NCBI GenBank assembly: GCA_030141605.1
Contig: JAQGDQ010000392.1
Coordinates: forward strand, 188,001 to 219,816
Direction of reading: 5' to 3'
DNA from: Tubiluchus corallicola
Taxonomy: Eukaryota > Priapulida > Priapulimorpha > Priapulimorphida > Tubiluchidae
Length of the DNA: 31,816 nt
Both the position numbers and the translations under genes were made by a program. Shown here piece after piece: positions 1 to 12,300 of the stretch (within the stretch, counting starts at the first letter, position 1; each line of letters begins with the position of its first letter). The notes under the pieces are model-generated. The model was not told the origin of the DNA. It did not search any database and worked only from the letters and a program-made list of their open reading frames with translations.

Positions 1-284
1 GACATTGAAGATACATTATTGTAGATATCGTATAGCATATGCGACCATTATGCATGAAAAAATGGTGGAGAACAAGTAATTTGTTGCAATAAAACTATGG
101 TCTTCTTCTGACAGCTACATGGGAAAACAGTTTTTTCTGTGTGTTACATGGCTTGTCATGTTTGTGAATTATTAATTGTTTTGTATTTATACCCATCTAC
201 TTTTCTGCATCTACTGTATTTACTGGTTTTCACTATAGGTTTGTACTAATTTAAGTACATTAGTAATTCTGTTTTTGTCTTTAG

Positions 285-364
285 GCGGTAACATTGAAGG
301 AATTAATGGATGAAGATGATATTCTACAAGAGTGTAAAGGTCAAAATCAAAAGCTTCTGGAATT
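285..364 (+). CDS. PPP6R3: PPP6R coding exon 1 of the window
   Basis: The acceptor is tctttag ending at 284 and the donor gtaagc begins at 365. It reads [20 protein letters not shown] and on to LLE, plus two bases of a split Phe codon. This is the most N-terminal conserved block of the SAPS domain. The preceding exon, which should hold the initiator Met and about 20 residues, is not found in positions 1-284. Confidence 0.93.
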
Positions 365-3300
365 GTAAGCATAACTTTGAATTCTTTCAAAATTTCGTTT
401 TCTCGGGTTACATGCTGAAGTAAAATCATGGCTAAATACTACTGTAGTCCACTAGTCCAGTATTTCTATTATAATAGTGGATAGTATCTGAAAGGAAGCA
501 ATAAAATATTTGTGTTTTGATTTATCATATTGACACGAAGCTGTCATATCTAAAGTATCATGTAAATTAGTAAATTGTTTTACTAAAATGCTGATTTTTT
601 CAAGTTACCCTTTGTTATAACGTAATTTACAGTTTTACTTCAATGGTTTTGCAGCCTTTATGTACATAATATATGATGTTGAGCGAATAACATTGTAGCA
701 TGGCTCTTCTGTTTAGCAGCTGTAAATGCTACCATTCTGCTGTGATTGTTTTGCAATGCTTCTAGTGCATTTGCTATGGCACAGTTTGCCTGTCCCATAT
801 TTTTTGTACGTTATCAGATTAATACTTGAAACAATTCAGCAGTTTCACCTACGATATTGATTTTGCAGTTTGATTCTGCCTGAGAATTTGGAGGAGATGG
901 TGAACTTAATCATTAATGAGCCAGACGAGGATGAAAATGAGAAGACTAGATTCAAGTAAGCGCCTTTTTGACTCTATTGATCAAATGCATAATTAAATGT
1001 CTATTGAATTAGGCTTTTGTGTATACGGGTAGTCGGCGACTCACTACACGTGTGACTTATGACTGTTTGACCAATCGCAGTTTAATTAATTAATTATACA
1101 ATACCAAAAGTTTCCATTTTGTGTTTTTGTTTTCTATATTTGTTTTTAAATGAATTTGTTTTAAATAAGTTGCTATCTGTTTCGATAAATTCATCGTACG
1201 TGTTGCTATACTGATGCACATACACGCACAACATCTTGCGTGTACTGGGTGCACCGCTTTAATATACAGGTCCAACTTGCATCCAGTTTGTCTTATGACC
1301 AATCCTCCAGAATGTATTGTGGTCATAAGTCAATGACTACCTGTAAATACTTTTATGCTAATTTGTTTTTGACATTACATTGATTAATTGCTTCTCTTTG
1401 GCACCACTTCTAATTAAACATTAATGTGTTATTGATTATCCAGGTGTTTTTATTTTCTTTACAGATATCCTAATGTAGCATGTGAATTGTTAACATCTGA
1501 TGTTGCACAAATAACCGAAAAGTTAGCAGGCGAAGAAGCGTTGCTGGAAAAGCTGTATGGATTCATTCAAAAAGAAGGACCTTTAAATCCACTGCTAGCT
1601 AGCTTTTTCAGCAAAACGATGGGTCTTCTTGTCACACGGCAACCAGAAGTGGCAAGTTATATATTATTTGTTTTTTCAGAACAAACATTCTGTGTGTAGA
1701 TTTAGCCGTGTGTAGTTTTAAGTGTGCAGTTGTTCTTTTTAATTCGAGTTTATAAATATTGTCATTATTTACTCAGATGCTAATTCTGAATGATTGTCTG
1801 TAGGTTAATGTCATTTTTCATTCAAAATTTTGTCAAATTTTGGTACAGAACAATTGTAGTAAACACGGAGAATAAAATTTTTGGATTTGATAGACATGCA
1901 GAAAAATTGCTGTTTGCTATGAATCACTTTTTAACCAAGTTCTTAATGATTATTATAACTTATTATTTGCACTTCTGCAATACTAATGTACCCCTTGTAA
2001 TATTGTGACTTTTGATGCTTTTATTTATGGGCACCACACATTCGTGCATGCGTACTTAAGGCCTCATTTGGTATGGTTTTCATGCATTTTGTCATATGCA
2101 TTGGGAAGTTCTATTACTAATGTTGAGTGGTTGATTTGACTGGGATATAAATCTATTACTGAGAATAATACCAAGATGAAATTCTGAACCAACAGAGAAT
2201 GCCACCGTCAGATGTGTGTATACCTTTCTTGTACGAGTAAAATAATCGGGGCAGTATGGTGGCACGAAATAGTCACATATCCACTGTTAACTAAGCTGAA
2301 TGTTGATTAACTCGGTAACTAAGGAAAACTAACGGCACACACCATTATTTCTTAGTTATATATTTTTTCTCTGTTAGTGTTTGTTTGCATTTTCTTTGTT
2401 TATGGCATTTGTGGTGTAAACAAAGATCATGTTTTATAAAACTTGGAAATTGAAAATTCTTGGTTATAACGATGTCGGGTTTCTTGATAATCGGTTGTGA
2501 TATTGTCTTCCAGTTGAATGCAAAGACTGTGCAAAGGTAAAAAAGGAAAGTCTAATAACATATTTACAAAGCCAGTAATACATTTATTTTTTTATTTTTT
2601 CAGATGTTTGAATTTTTGAAGTCAAAAGAAGACTTCATAGACCATCTAATGCGAAATTTTAACACTTCTGCAATTATGGACCTTTTGTTACGGCTTGTAA
2701 AATGTATAGAGCCACAGAATTATAGGAATGATTATATAGAGGTAACTTAACTACTGCATATCATGTAACGCAGAAATTCTGTTGTTTGATTTGTCCAGTC
2801 GTTATTTTTTTTTGTTGTGTTCACTTTCGTCGTCATAGTCAATGTCTGCACTTTCATTGTTTAAGGTCAGAACTTACAATCATGAGCAGAGTTGATTCAG
2901 TGCAGATTCGTACAAGCTTGGAATTAAGACCAGAAGCAGTTCTCTTTGTGGTCATCCATCCATTCACTGAGCACACTTGTCATGTTGTACGATTAATGTG
3001 TGAATCTGTAATGTTTATTTTATGCTGATTTTATACTCATTGATTTGTTTCAGTGGTTAACAGACCAAAAAGTTATACAGAAGTTAATCGAGCTCATAGA
3101 TCCAACAATGGATGATGAGGTTTGGAACTAAGCATGTCTTAAGTCTAATATCACTTCACTTCATCAATGCAAAATGTGATTAATATCTGTTTTGTGATTT
3201 GCATTAGAATTAATTAGTATCAGTGCTCTCTGTAACATTTTCATTTTCTTACAGAAACAGTGCAATGCCTCACAAGCGATTAGTGATCTTGTAAAGGTGA

Positions 3301-6300
3301 TTAGAGATCAGATGTCACAAAACCAAGAAAGAACAGAGCATGATCCCCTACTCAGTGCCATAGAAGCGTAAGTTTGCAGGTTTTGCAGATATAAATTGTA
3401 GTTTTGACCAGATTGCAAAGTGGAATAATGGGACGCCGTCACATTGGCTTTGGTGTTAAGTACAGCCCACCTCCTGTATAACCAGACAGTAGTTAAAGGT
3501 TTTTGGAAACTTGTAAAGGGCCTTAACAATGATGACGTATAGTAAACCTAGACATCACAAAGAGTTGTGTTTTCAAATGTTAGAAATTTGAGGTGACAAT
3601 GTGTTGTTTGCGGGTGGGATGGAGTGTTTTTGAGAAAAAAGTCTTGAAAAATGAAATGCACTACACAATTAAAACAGTGCCTGTGTGAATGGTTGCAAAA
3701 TTAGTTCTTAAACTTTACAGGAAAAACTAACCCTTGAACAACATTCATTGTATTTTAATATATTGAAGTAAATCTTTGTGTTTGTGTGTTTATGTAAAAA
3801 TTAGTCACTGAATGAATTAGCAACAACTTTAAAATGTTTACATAGCTTTAATCCACAGTAGTATACTTGAAAATACATCAGTACTACACATTATTTAATT
3901 ATAGATAATGATAGATATATCTATCTAATTATAAATAAGCATGGAAACCTGTGAGGCTATGAACATACAGTAAGTGCCGGGTGGTTTACTTAGCTTATAG
4001 AGTTTGGTCTAAGCTTCTTAACATAATTGTTCTGTTATATGGTCGATATTGCCCGGCAGAGTTGGAGGTGAGTGTGATATCATCGATAGCTGACTTTCTT
4101 TACATTAAGCAACAAGATTTGTCAAAAACAAAAAAATAGTATTCATAATCTCTCGTTTAACATTTTGGACTGTTTATTGTTCATAATAGTCCTAAAAAGT
4201 TTGCTCGATCCCGGCGGGATACGTGTTTGTATTGCACAGTAACGAGATGAAGCCATTTTTTGTTCAAAATAAGCGCGGTCAAGCTTGAAGTGATCATGAC
4301 TTTAAATAAATTTTACTAATTAGACGGGGCATTTATCAGAATTTTATTACTCATGCTTTCTAACGTTTTTCTCACACTAAATTAAGCTCAACTGGCTGAG
4401 AAACTTGGCTTTTCCCTTAAAAAGTCCTCTATGATTGCACTTAGTCTGCTTACTATTATCTATAACCCAACTAAAGTATTAAGCAGTACTTGCCCTTATA
4501 GAGCTTATTCAGATTCTTGTTACAGAATTTGGTTGTTTGTTGTTGCAGTTTATATATTATGTACATGTTTAGGAGTGCTTTATGTAAACATTTATTTACA
4601 GACAAGAATCTGTGTCAGAACTTTTAACACATATCCTTTCGGAAAAAAAGTCAAATGCAACACTAGTCTCTGGTATCAACATACTACTTGCACTTCTCGA
4701 TTTTAAAAAAATTGGGTGAGTAAATACTAATATTTGCGTAAGGACTGTAACAGCTTCCACACAAACTAAACATGTGATTGCCGAAGCATGGCATTACTGT
4801 TGCTGGGATACTAAACAAAAATACTTGAAAGAGAAAGAAAAGGGATTTTAAAGTGCAGCCCGAGGAACTTTCCATATAAAGTCGTATTACTTAGCATTAC
4901 GGTCTTTTGTTTAAAAGACTTGTGTAATTGGAAAAGAAAAGTCCTAATAATTAAAAATATTTGCGCCACTTTTTAAATTGCCATCCCAGTGTGTATCACT
5001 GATTCATCAAAAACACATTGATTTTAATGACAATGTAAAATTTGCACCGTTTGGTAAATTGCCATCCCAGTGTGTACTACTGTTTTAGCAAAAACGTATT
5101 ATTGATATTAAGGAAAATATAAACTGATTTAAATTTTGTTTAACGAGCGAAGTGTGTGCCACTATTGCTTGAATTATTTTTCAAACTTCCTGCATTGTTA
5201 TCTAAACTTGTTTCAATTCACTTACATTTCAAATTTTAACGATCATTCTTCTTGCAAGCTCTGTATCTTTATAACAGTGTGTATATTTATGTGTTTTTGA
5301 ATTATATAATTATTATTGTTGTTCTAACTGAATTTGAACTGTATGTTTGGAATAAACGATAAATCAGTCAAAAATAAGACAGCATGGTAACTGTTATAAA
5401 TTTCAAGACAGATTTTTTTAAGATTTATGGAGCGTTGTCCTTTAAAGTTGAAGCTTTTTAAGACTTGCACTCAGGCAGGGACCAGTAATGCAGACATTGA
5501 GACTAATCTTTCTCTACTACCATCCATTTAAATTAACAAATTTAGTTGGTTCATTGCAAAACCATATCACGTGGTCATCATTTCAGTAAATTCTGCAATC
5601 AAATTATGTTTGCTTTTAGCCCTGAAGGTCAGCAAGAACAAATGAGTGCACTAGATGCAGAGCGACTTGCTCAGGGTGTCAGCAATACTCTACAGGCTCT
5701 TATACCTAGATTGAAAGACTTTCATCAGTTGCTTGTAGACCCACCTGCAGTAAGTATTCATGCTTTTTTGCTTCTTTTGCGCAATCTTGCAAATCGTTTA
5801 TGACTTCCATCTATTCATTTTCATGGTAGGTGTTTCAAGTTGTCTGTAATTGTATGGCATAACCCAAAGAAGAGCAGATGATGTAGTCTTGTTAAGAATT
5901 TATTGATATTCAGCAGTAATACGAGTTTTTTAAGCTGGCATTTACTTTGTGCATCAGAGAGTTTCCACCACAATTACAAAACGTTTTTTGTGAATTTGAG
6001 CGCAGAACTGACGTACGTCATTCTACAGTCTTGATGATTGTAGACTGGAATCATTTGTACTCTAGAGCACGTTTTACAATCACAAGCAGTGTCACAGTTT
6101 CTCCACATTTTCTAAGTAATGCAAACACGTATGCTTTAGTTTGTAATTGTGTGTTTTGTCTCATCGCGTGATGTTTAACTAATTTAAATCACCCAAGTTC
6201 TTCAAAAAATTCATCCGTAGTGTCAGTGACTGTAGCAAAACGCCCTGAGCGTGACTCTGACTGTGACTGTAGTGACATCATTCCAGAATTAGAAATTTTT

Positions 6301-9300
6301 ACTCTTTCGAGTTTTGTGGAAATTGTCTAGTATTAAATTTTCTTTTTTTAATTTCAGACAAAACCTATGTTGACTACGATAGGAACGCTAGACCCACCCC
6401 TGGGAGGTACACGACTCCAGGTGGCCAAATTGGTGTCTATGTTGCTCTTATCAAACACCCATACGTTGAATTCAGAGTTAGCCAAATTGGGAACCATGAA
6501 CACATTATTTGTAAGTATTCTTGTTTTGTACTTTTTTTGAAATGTTGCATTGTCGATGTACTTTAATTACTGGGCTTAAGTGGCATTTACAGGAGTTTAC
6601 ATTATCTGTGTTTGTACTCAGGGCCTTCTTAGATAGTTTAACAAGACTGGAACCTAGTACATTCTCGAAAAAATTATTTGCACTAGAACACTGAACGTTA
6701 CAGGTATCTTGTTGAAGAACATTGTGTCTCGGTGAGAGTATCAGCTGATGTCAGTATGAAGACGAATTGGTCACAAATATTTTTTCCAGTGATTGTTTAT
6801 CCATTTAGTAACTAGGCCTAATGTTGCTTAACTTTTCAGCCAGGCACACATTGTAATCACTCGGCTGTTCTCTTACCTAAAAGTTTCGTTTTAACCATTA
6901 TTTACATGTTATAGGAGGAATGACTCATCTCATTGTGTATGCTTTCCCCGAACATGTGGGTGGCTCTTGCCTGAAAATTTCGTGTTCCAGAAATTCCATG
7001 CTTTGGCTATGTTAAAGGTTTTAAAGTGTATACTTTGCACTGTACTTCAAAATGTTGTAGGATATAAAAAATCACACAGTTTTCCTTTATGTAGATGCCT
7101 AATATTGTAATTTGCTGTTATAGGACCTGTTCTTCAAGTACCAGTGGAACAACTTTCTTCACACACATATAGAACAGTGTGTTAGTTATATTGTTACTAA
7201 CCATCCTATTGAAATCGATGGCAAGAAGGAACATCCATTGCTAATAGGGGTGAGTAGCTTATACTATGAGTAATTTCATGCTTCTTCTTACTTAGACAAC
7301 CATTACTTCTTTTTAAAATATATTAATTATTGACTATATAAAAATTTTTTTGTGGAGTTTTAATATATAATGTTTCTTGGAGTTTTAGCTTTGTCTTGTA
7401 ACAACCCTTGAATACTTTTATCTTATGATTCTTCCCTCACTGTCCATCAGGGCATTAAAACTGCAAATGTAGAATTTAATTTTTTAAGAGACACCAGTGC
7501 TTAACAATGAAAATTATTATCAAATTTTTTTATATATCCATTGACTTAGATTTATTACTCATCTGCTGTTTTCTGTGCATTTCTGATAATTTCATACTTC
7601 TGAATTTCTTCTAAGTAAGGCAGGCACACACGTCTAATGCTGTTCGGTAACTATTCATCGCCTTCTTGCAAAAAGTTGTGTGTTATATTTCAGCTGTTGA
7701 AAGAGTGTCGATTATTAGAAAGAATTCTAGAAGCGCACGAAACTAACGAGAAAATGCAGTAAGTCACGCATTTTTTTTTTGTAAAACTATTATTCATAGT
7801 AATCCTGTTGTTTTTGTGATGTTGTTTATTTGTCTAATCTGAAGTTGTGGGGGAACTTATAAACCGGTAAATCAGTGTGGATGCATTTTAGCAGATTTTG
7901 TAATTGTTGGAATGCAAGCACCAACCTTGCCTGAGCATTTTTTACCTTAAAACTGCCATTATCAGCTTCACCTGGGAATCTCCTATATTGGAATCTACAA
8001 AGTTGCTCTAATGACCTTGATAGCTCTGCGTAGAAATATATTAGGATTAACGTCTACATTATGTCTGTACTTGATTACTTGCTTACAGACACTTTCTTGC
8101 AGAAGTGTTCCATCTTATATTTGATTTAGCCCTGCTCATATGAATGAGGTATTTAACGTGGTCTCTGACATTAGTAATAGGTCAGCAGAGGAAAATGTAG
8201 AACTGACTCGATCTAGGAAGAGTACACTGCACAGTGCTCTGAGCACTTTATGCGTTGGTTTTGTGGTTTAAACAAATTAAATTTGAATTTTGTGCTTGTA
8301 AGATTTTTGAAAAACTAAATCGGATACGAATGTGTAATGTTTTCGATTGCATGTGAATCTTATAATTAAATTTATTCAATGAACAAAGTCTAGTTTTGTT
8401 CAGGTAAGTAAATACCTTGCCATTTGTAAGGTGCTAATTAGTGTCAAAATTGTTGCTGAAACTGATTTGTTACTAAAAAATGTTGATATTATTGACTGAA
8501 GCAGATCAGATCCAAAGCAAGAGAGGCACAGTTGATTCATAACCAGGCACAAAGCTCCTGGATATTGGTGAAGCTTGGCTTAACTTCATTCCTGACTTTC
8601 TTTTTAATAGAAATTGAACTTTAAAAATTTCTTTTGCAAATTATACCAAACTATTGTCCCTGTATTAGCATCTGGTTTTGTTCTCGTTAATATTTTTGCT
8701 GGGGATTCACTACTCATCAAATAATTTCAGATTGCAGCCCGGTGGTCGTCGAGCGGGATATATGGGTCACCTCTTCCGTATAGCAAATCACATAGCGTCA
8801 GCCGCAGAATCCGGTGTGAATCAAGAGCTCATAAAAGAAGCTTTTAATGGTAAATATCTTATAAAAATATCTTATATACGTGATATGTGTCTATTTTATA
8901 TAGTAGCATTATATTATATGGGAATAACATTAGTGATTTTTACCAGTGGTATTGACTTTTTAAGTTATTTCTTTGCTAAAATAAGTTTGAGTTACTGTGT
9001 CAACTCGTAAAATTTAATAATTTTCACAAGGTATTTGAATTATGTGCGCTTATGTTTCGCACAATTGTTTTGTAAGTTTTTATATGATTACATATATATG
9101 TCTGAAAGGGAGAGTTTACTGTTTCAGAACTGCCGAGTGATGTGATTGAAAAATGGAACAAGTTCGTGTCGGAGGCCTTAGCAGCTGTTAACAAGACGTG
9201 GGTCCCAGATCAAGTGAGTAACTTGAATGACTATCACAGTAACTTATTTGCATCCATTATATTCTGCTGCATTGGTTTTTTAATCTATATTTAAAAGGCC

Positions 9301-12300
9301 TAGATTGTAACAACGCAGCAGAATTTTTCAAATTTCGCAGGGTGACTGAAAGCTGAGTTGTTCTGAGTGCATTTCCTTCTTTATAAGTAAATCACTTTTT
9401 ATGCTATTAAGTAATTCCTTAGTAAACAATATTACATTTGTTTTAATAAGTATCTCATAGTATCAGTCAAGCTCTTTCTCACAAATGTATAATCTGTAAT
9501 TGTCTGTAAATTTTCAAATCACAAGATATTTTTAACAGTGGCAAGCTAATTCTTAATTGAGTGCACTTTAACACAGTGATGCTTAATTGGCTTGTTAAAG
9601 ATACTAGTGTTTGTTCAGTACTCAGTGAGAACTTATTGTCATTCTAGGTGGGCATTAATGCCATGCTCACGAGTAGCGAGGACGGAGACAGTGACTTCAA
9701 AGACATTCCGTATCCACAGGACGCAGCATTGCAACAGGTATTTCAAATCTGCATACATTTTTGCAATGTCCCCGATCTTGTTGCCTGAACATAATTTGAT
9801 TCAGTCCATTCAGGTTAGGTATATCGTATAAAGGGGATGCTGAATGTGAATCCATGCACCAAACTTGATGTGCTGTTATCATGAACGTATATGTAGTGAT
9901 GATGTTGGGTGTATGTTTCTAGGCTTTTAATGAATATCGGATGCAACAGATGACCAGTAACTTTGTCGAGCAGTTTGGCTTCAGTGAAGAAGAGTTCGGT
10001 CAACCAGACGAACCTATTACAGCACCACTGGATAAGATATCCAACATCAACTTTACCATAAATGCTGATGAACCTGTAAGCAAAGTATTGTGTTATTTTC
10101 ATTACTTGCATATCATTTGATGGTTTCACATTTATAATGGTACAGGGAGGTGGGAGGGGGGAGGGCTGGTGTCAAAATTTTCAACATTTTGCCAGTCGAA
10201 ATTGTCATAATTTGACGGTTTATTATCTTACATTGCATCATCAAGAGCATGAGAATACTCACCAACAGTAGCAACACCAACAACAATTTAAACAAATAGT
10301 TTAAAAGGTAAGAAATTGTAAAGCATAGTTCACCTAAATGCCACTTTTTACGTATTATTCCGTCGCTGTTTTGTCCCATTGAAGCCATCTGACACTAAGA
10401 ACAAATGTGTTAATTTAATCTCATCATGCAGGGTTAGATTTTCGTCAAATTTTGGATTGAATATGTTAACAGCAACTTAAAAGAATTCATGGATAGTGAC
10501 TTTAATTACAATTAATGACAAAAATTGATTTTGTGTGACTGTTTTAAATTAAACAGGTTGTATTAAGTGCTTCAGATGAGTTTTGTTTGAACAAATTCAA
10601 CGAATTTGATCAAAATAAGTTTAGATCTCTTAAAAGAAAAATCACAATTTGTTTTAAGTCATTTTTCCATTCTTACTAGCTGCCTTTTGGAAATGCTTTT
10701 TGTTTAGATTAATTGTTAGATTCAGTCATTGTTTTTTATCAAGGATGAGAATTTTCCGCGGATACGTGGAATTCCGAGTTTTTGGCAGACCAGTAGTGCC
10801 ATTTTTGTAAATTGCATAAATTCGTTGAGAAAATTTTTACGGAGCCAGTACATTATTTCACAAGCTGACCGCTAGTTGGCAGGCCGTCACTTTGTTTACA
10901 TCACGTACATCAGTGTAACCACGTGTTTATCTCTATGTATAAAAACATAGAATCAATTGTGCGGAGTTATTTGAGTCAATTGCAGACAGTTTTTATATAC
11001 TTTTTCATAGGAGCGGCCAGTAGTTGGGTATTTTTGAGACAATTAGGTATCATGTATCCTTGATAGTTGTGTATTTTAAATTATGCATGAAACAAGGTAA
11101 CTGATATTTTAAGTCCGCTTAGAGGCTCTCTGTGGTCACAAAATTGCAATTTGTTGCTGGATCCAAGGGGGCTTTGCGGCCCCCAAACCCCCGGCCTGTT
11201 TCAGAGTTTTTTGCAATTTGTCATTCTCATCCCTGTTTTATGCACTACAACCATTAAATTCACTTAATCATTAAACGTCTTTTAAATTTGACATTGTAAG
11301 TTTATTATTAGAATTTTGTTGAGTAGAAAGGCATTCAGTTAGTAGCACAAGTAAACAATTTGGATGTACTGCTCACGACAGTTACTAAGCATGTAGAAGA
11401 AGAAATCTGTATTACTGTCAAAATCTGTCTATTAGTGGTAATGCACTGACTATGCACTTAGTGTCAGGGATGTGAGATAAAAAGTTGTTCTTATACATAC
11501 TTGTTGAAAATTACTTTTATTTTTGTGCACCTCTGATGATACCTGCAATAAATTGCTTTTTGTTTACTTTTTACAGCAAAGCAGCGAGGCTTTATTTGAG
11601 CAAATGTCAAAAGAACGGATACGACCGTTTGACGATCCGGATTCCGATGACGAATGGGAAGTCAAACAGATCACATTTTCTTCTCGAGCGCAAGAAGAAC
11701 AGTCTCAAGCTAAATCGTGAGTGTCATTAAATAAATTGAGTTTTGTAGTGTGAACTTACACATTGGTTTTCCAGAGTTGTTGTAAGTCAGGTCCTAAAAA
11801 GGAAAAGAAAATTTCAGTTAGATTGTAGTTTATAATGATTATACACTGAATGTTTTACACACTGGTGTCAAATGTCTATTCCATGGTTATCAGCCAGTAT
11901 AGATATTTGTTTTTGCCACAGAAATAAATACAAAAGTCAACAAAATACTCATATTTTTAATTAGAAACCAGCAAAAAATGCTAAATATCTAGACGGGAAG
12001 CATTTTTTTAATTATAGACAAATGTATTCTTGAGCACAGGTAGGTTTGTATCTGTTTCTTAGTCTGCCTCTGCTTTTTAGTCGGTAAAAATAATAAAATG
12101 CACAAAATTTATTTTGGTCTTTACTGATGGCAGGTGTGAAAGGATCTTCATATTTTTTTATTTAACGTTTTTCTGCAGCAAATTATCACCCATGCGCAGT
12201 CACTCAAGTTCAAGCAGCAGCTCGGGAAGTTCGTCAGATGAAGACGAAGTGGGTGGACCAAAACAGATCATTTCTGCACCGATGCACACCGATGAACAGG

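Noticed and set aside
1-284. Missing first PPP6R coding exon (initiator Met and about 20 residues)
   Set aside because: No open segment with a matching N-terminus and donor is found before the exon at 285. It must lie upstream of the window.
4431-4706. 91-codon + strand ORF overlapping PPP6R exon 7
   Set aside because: Wrong frame for the exon; its upstream part is intron. A shadow of the true exon.
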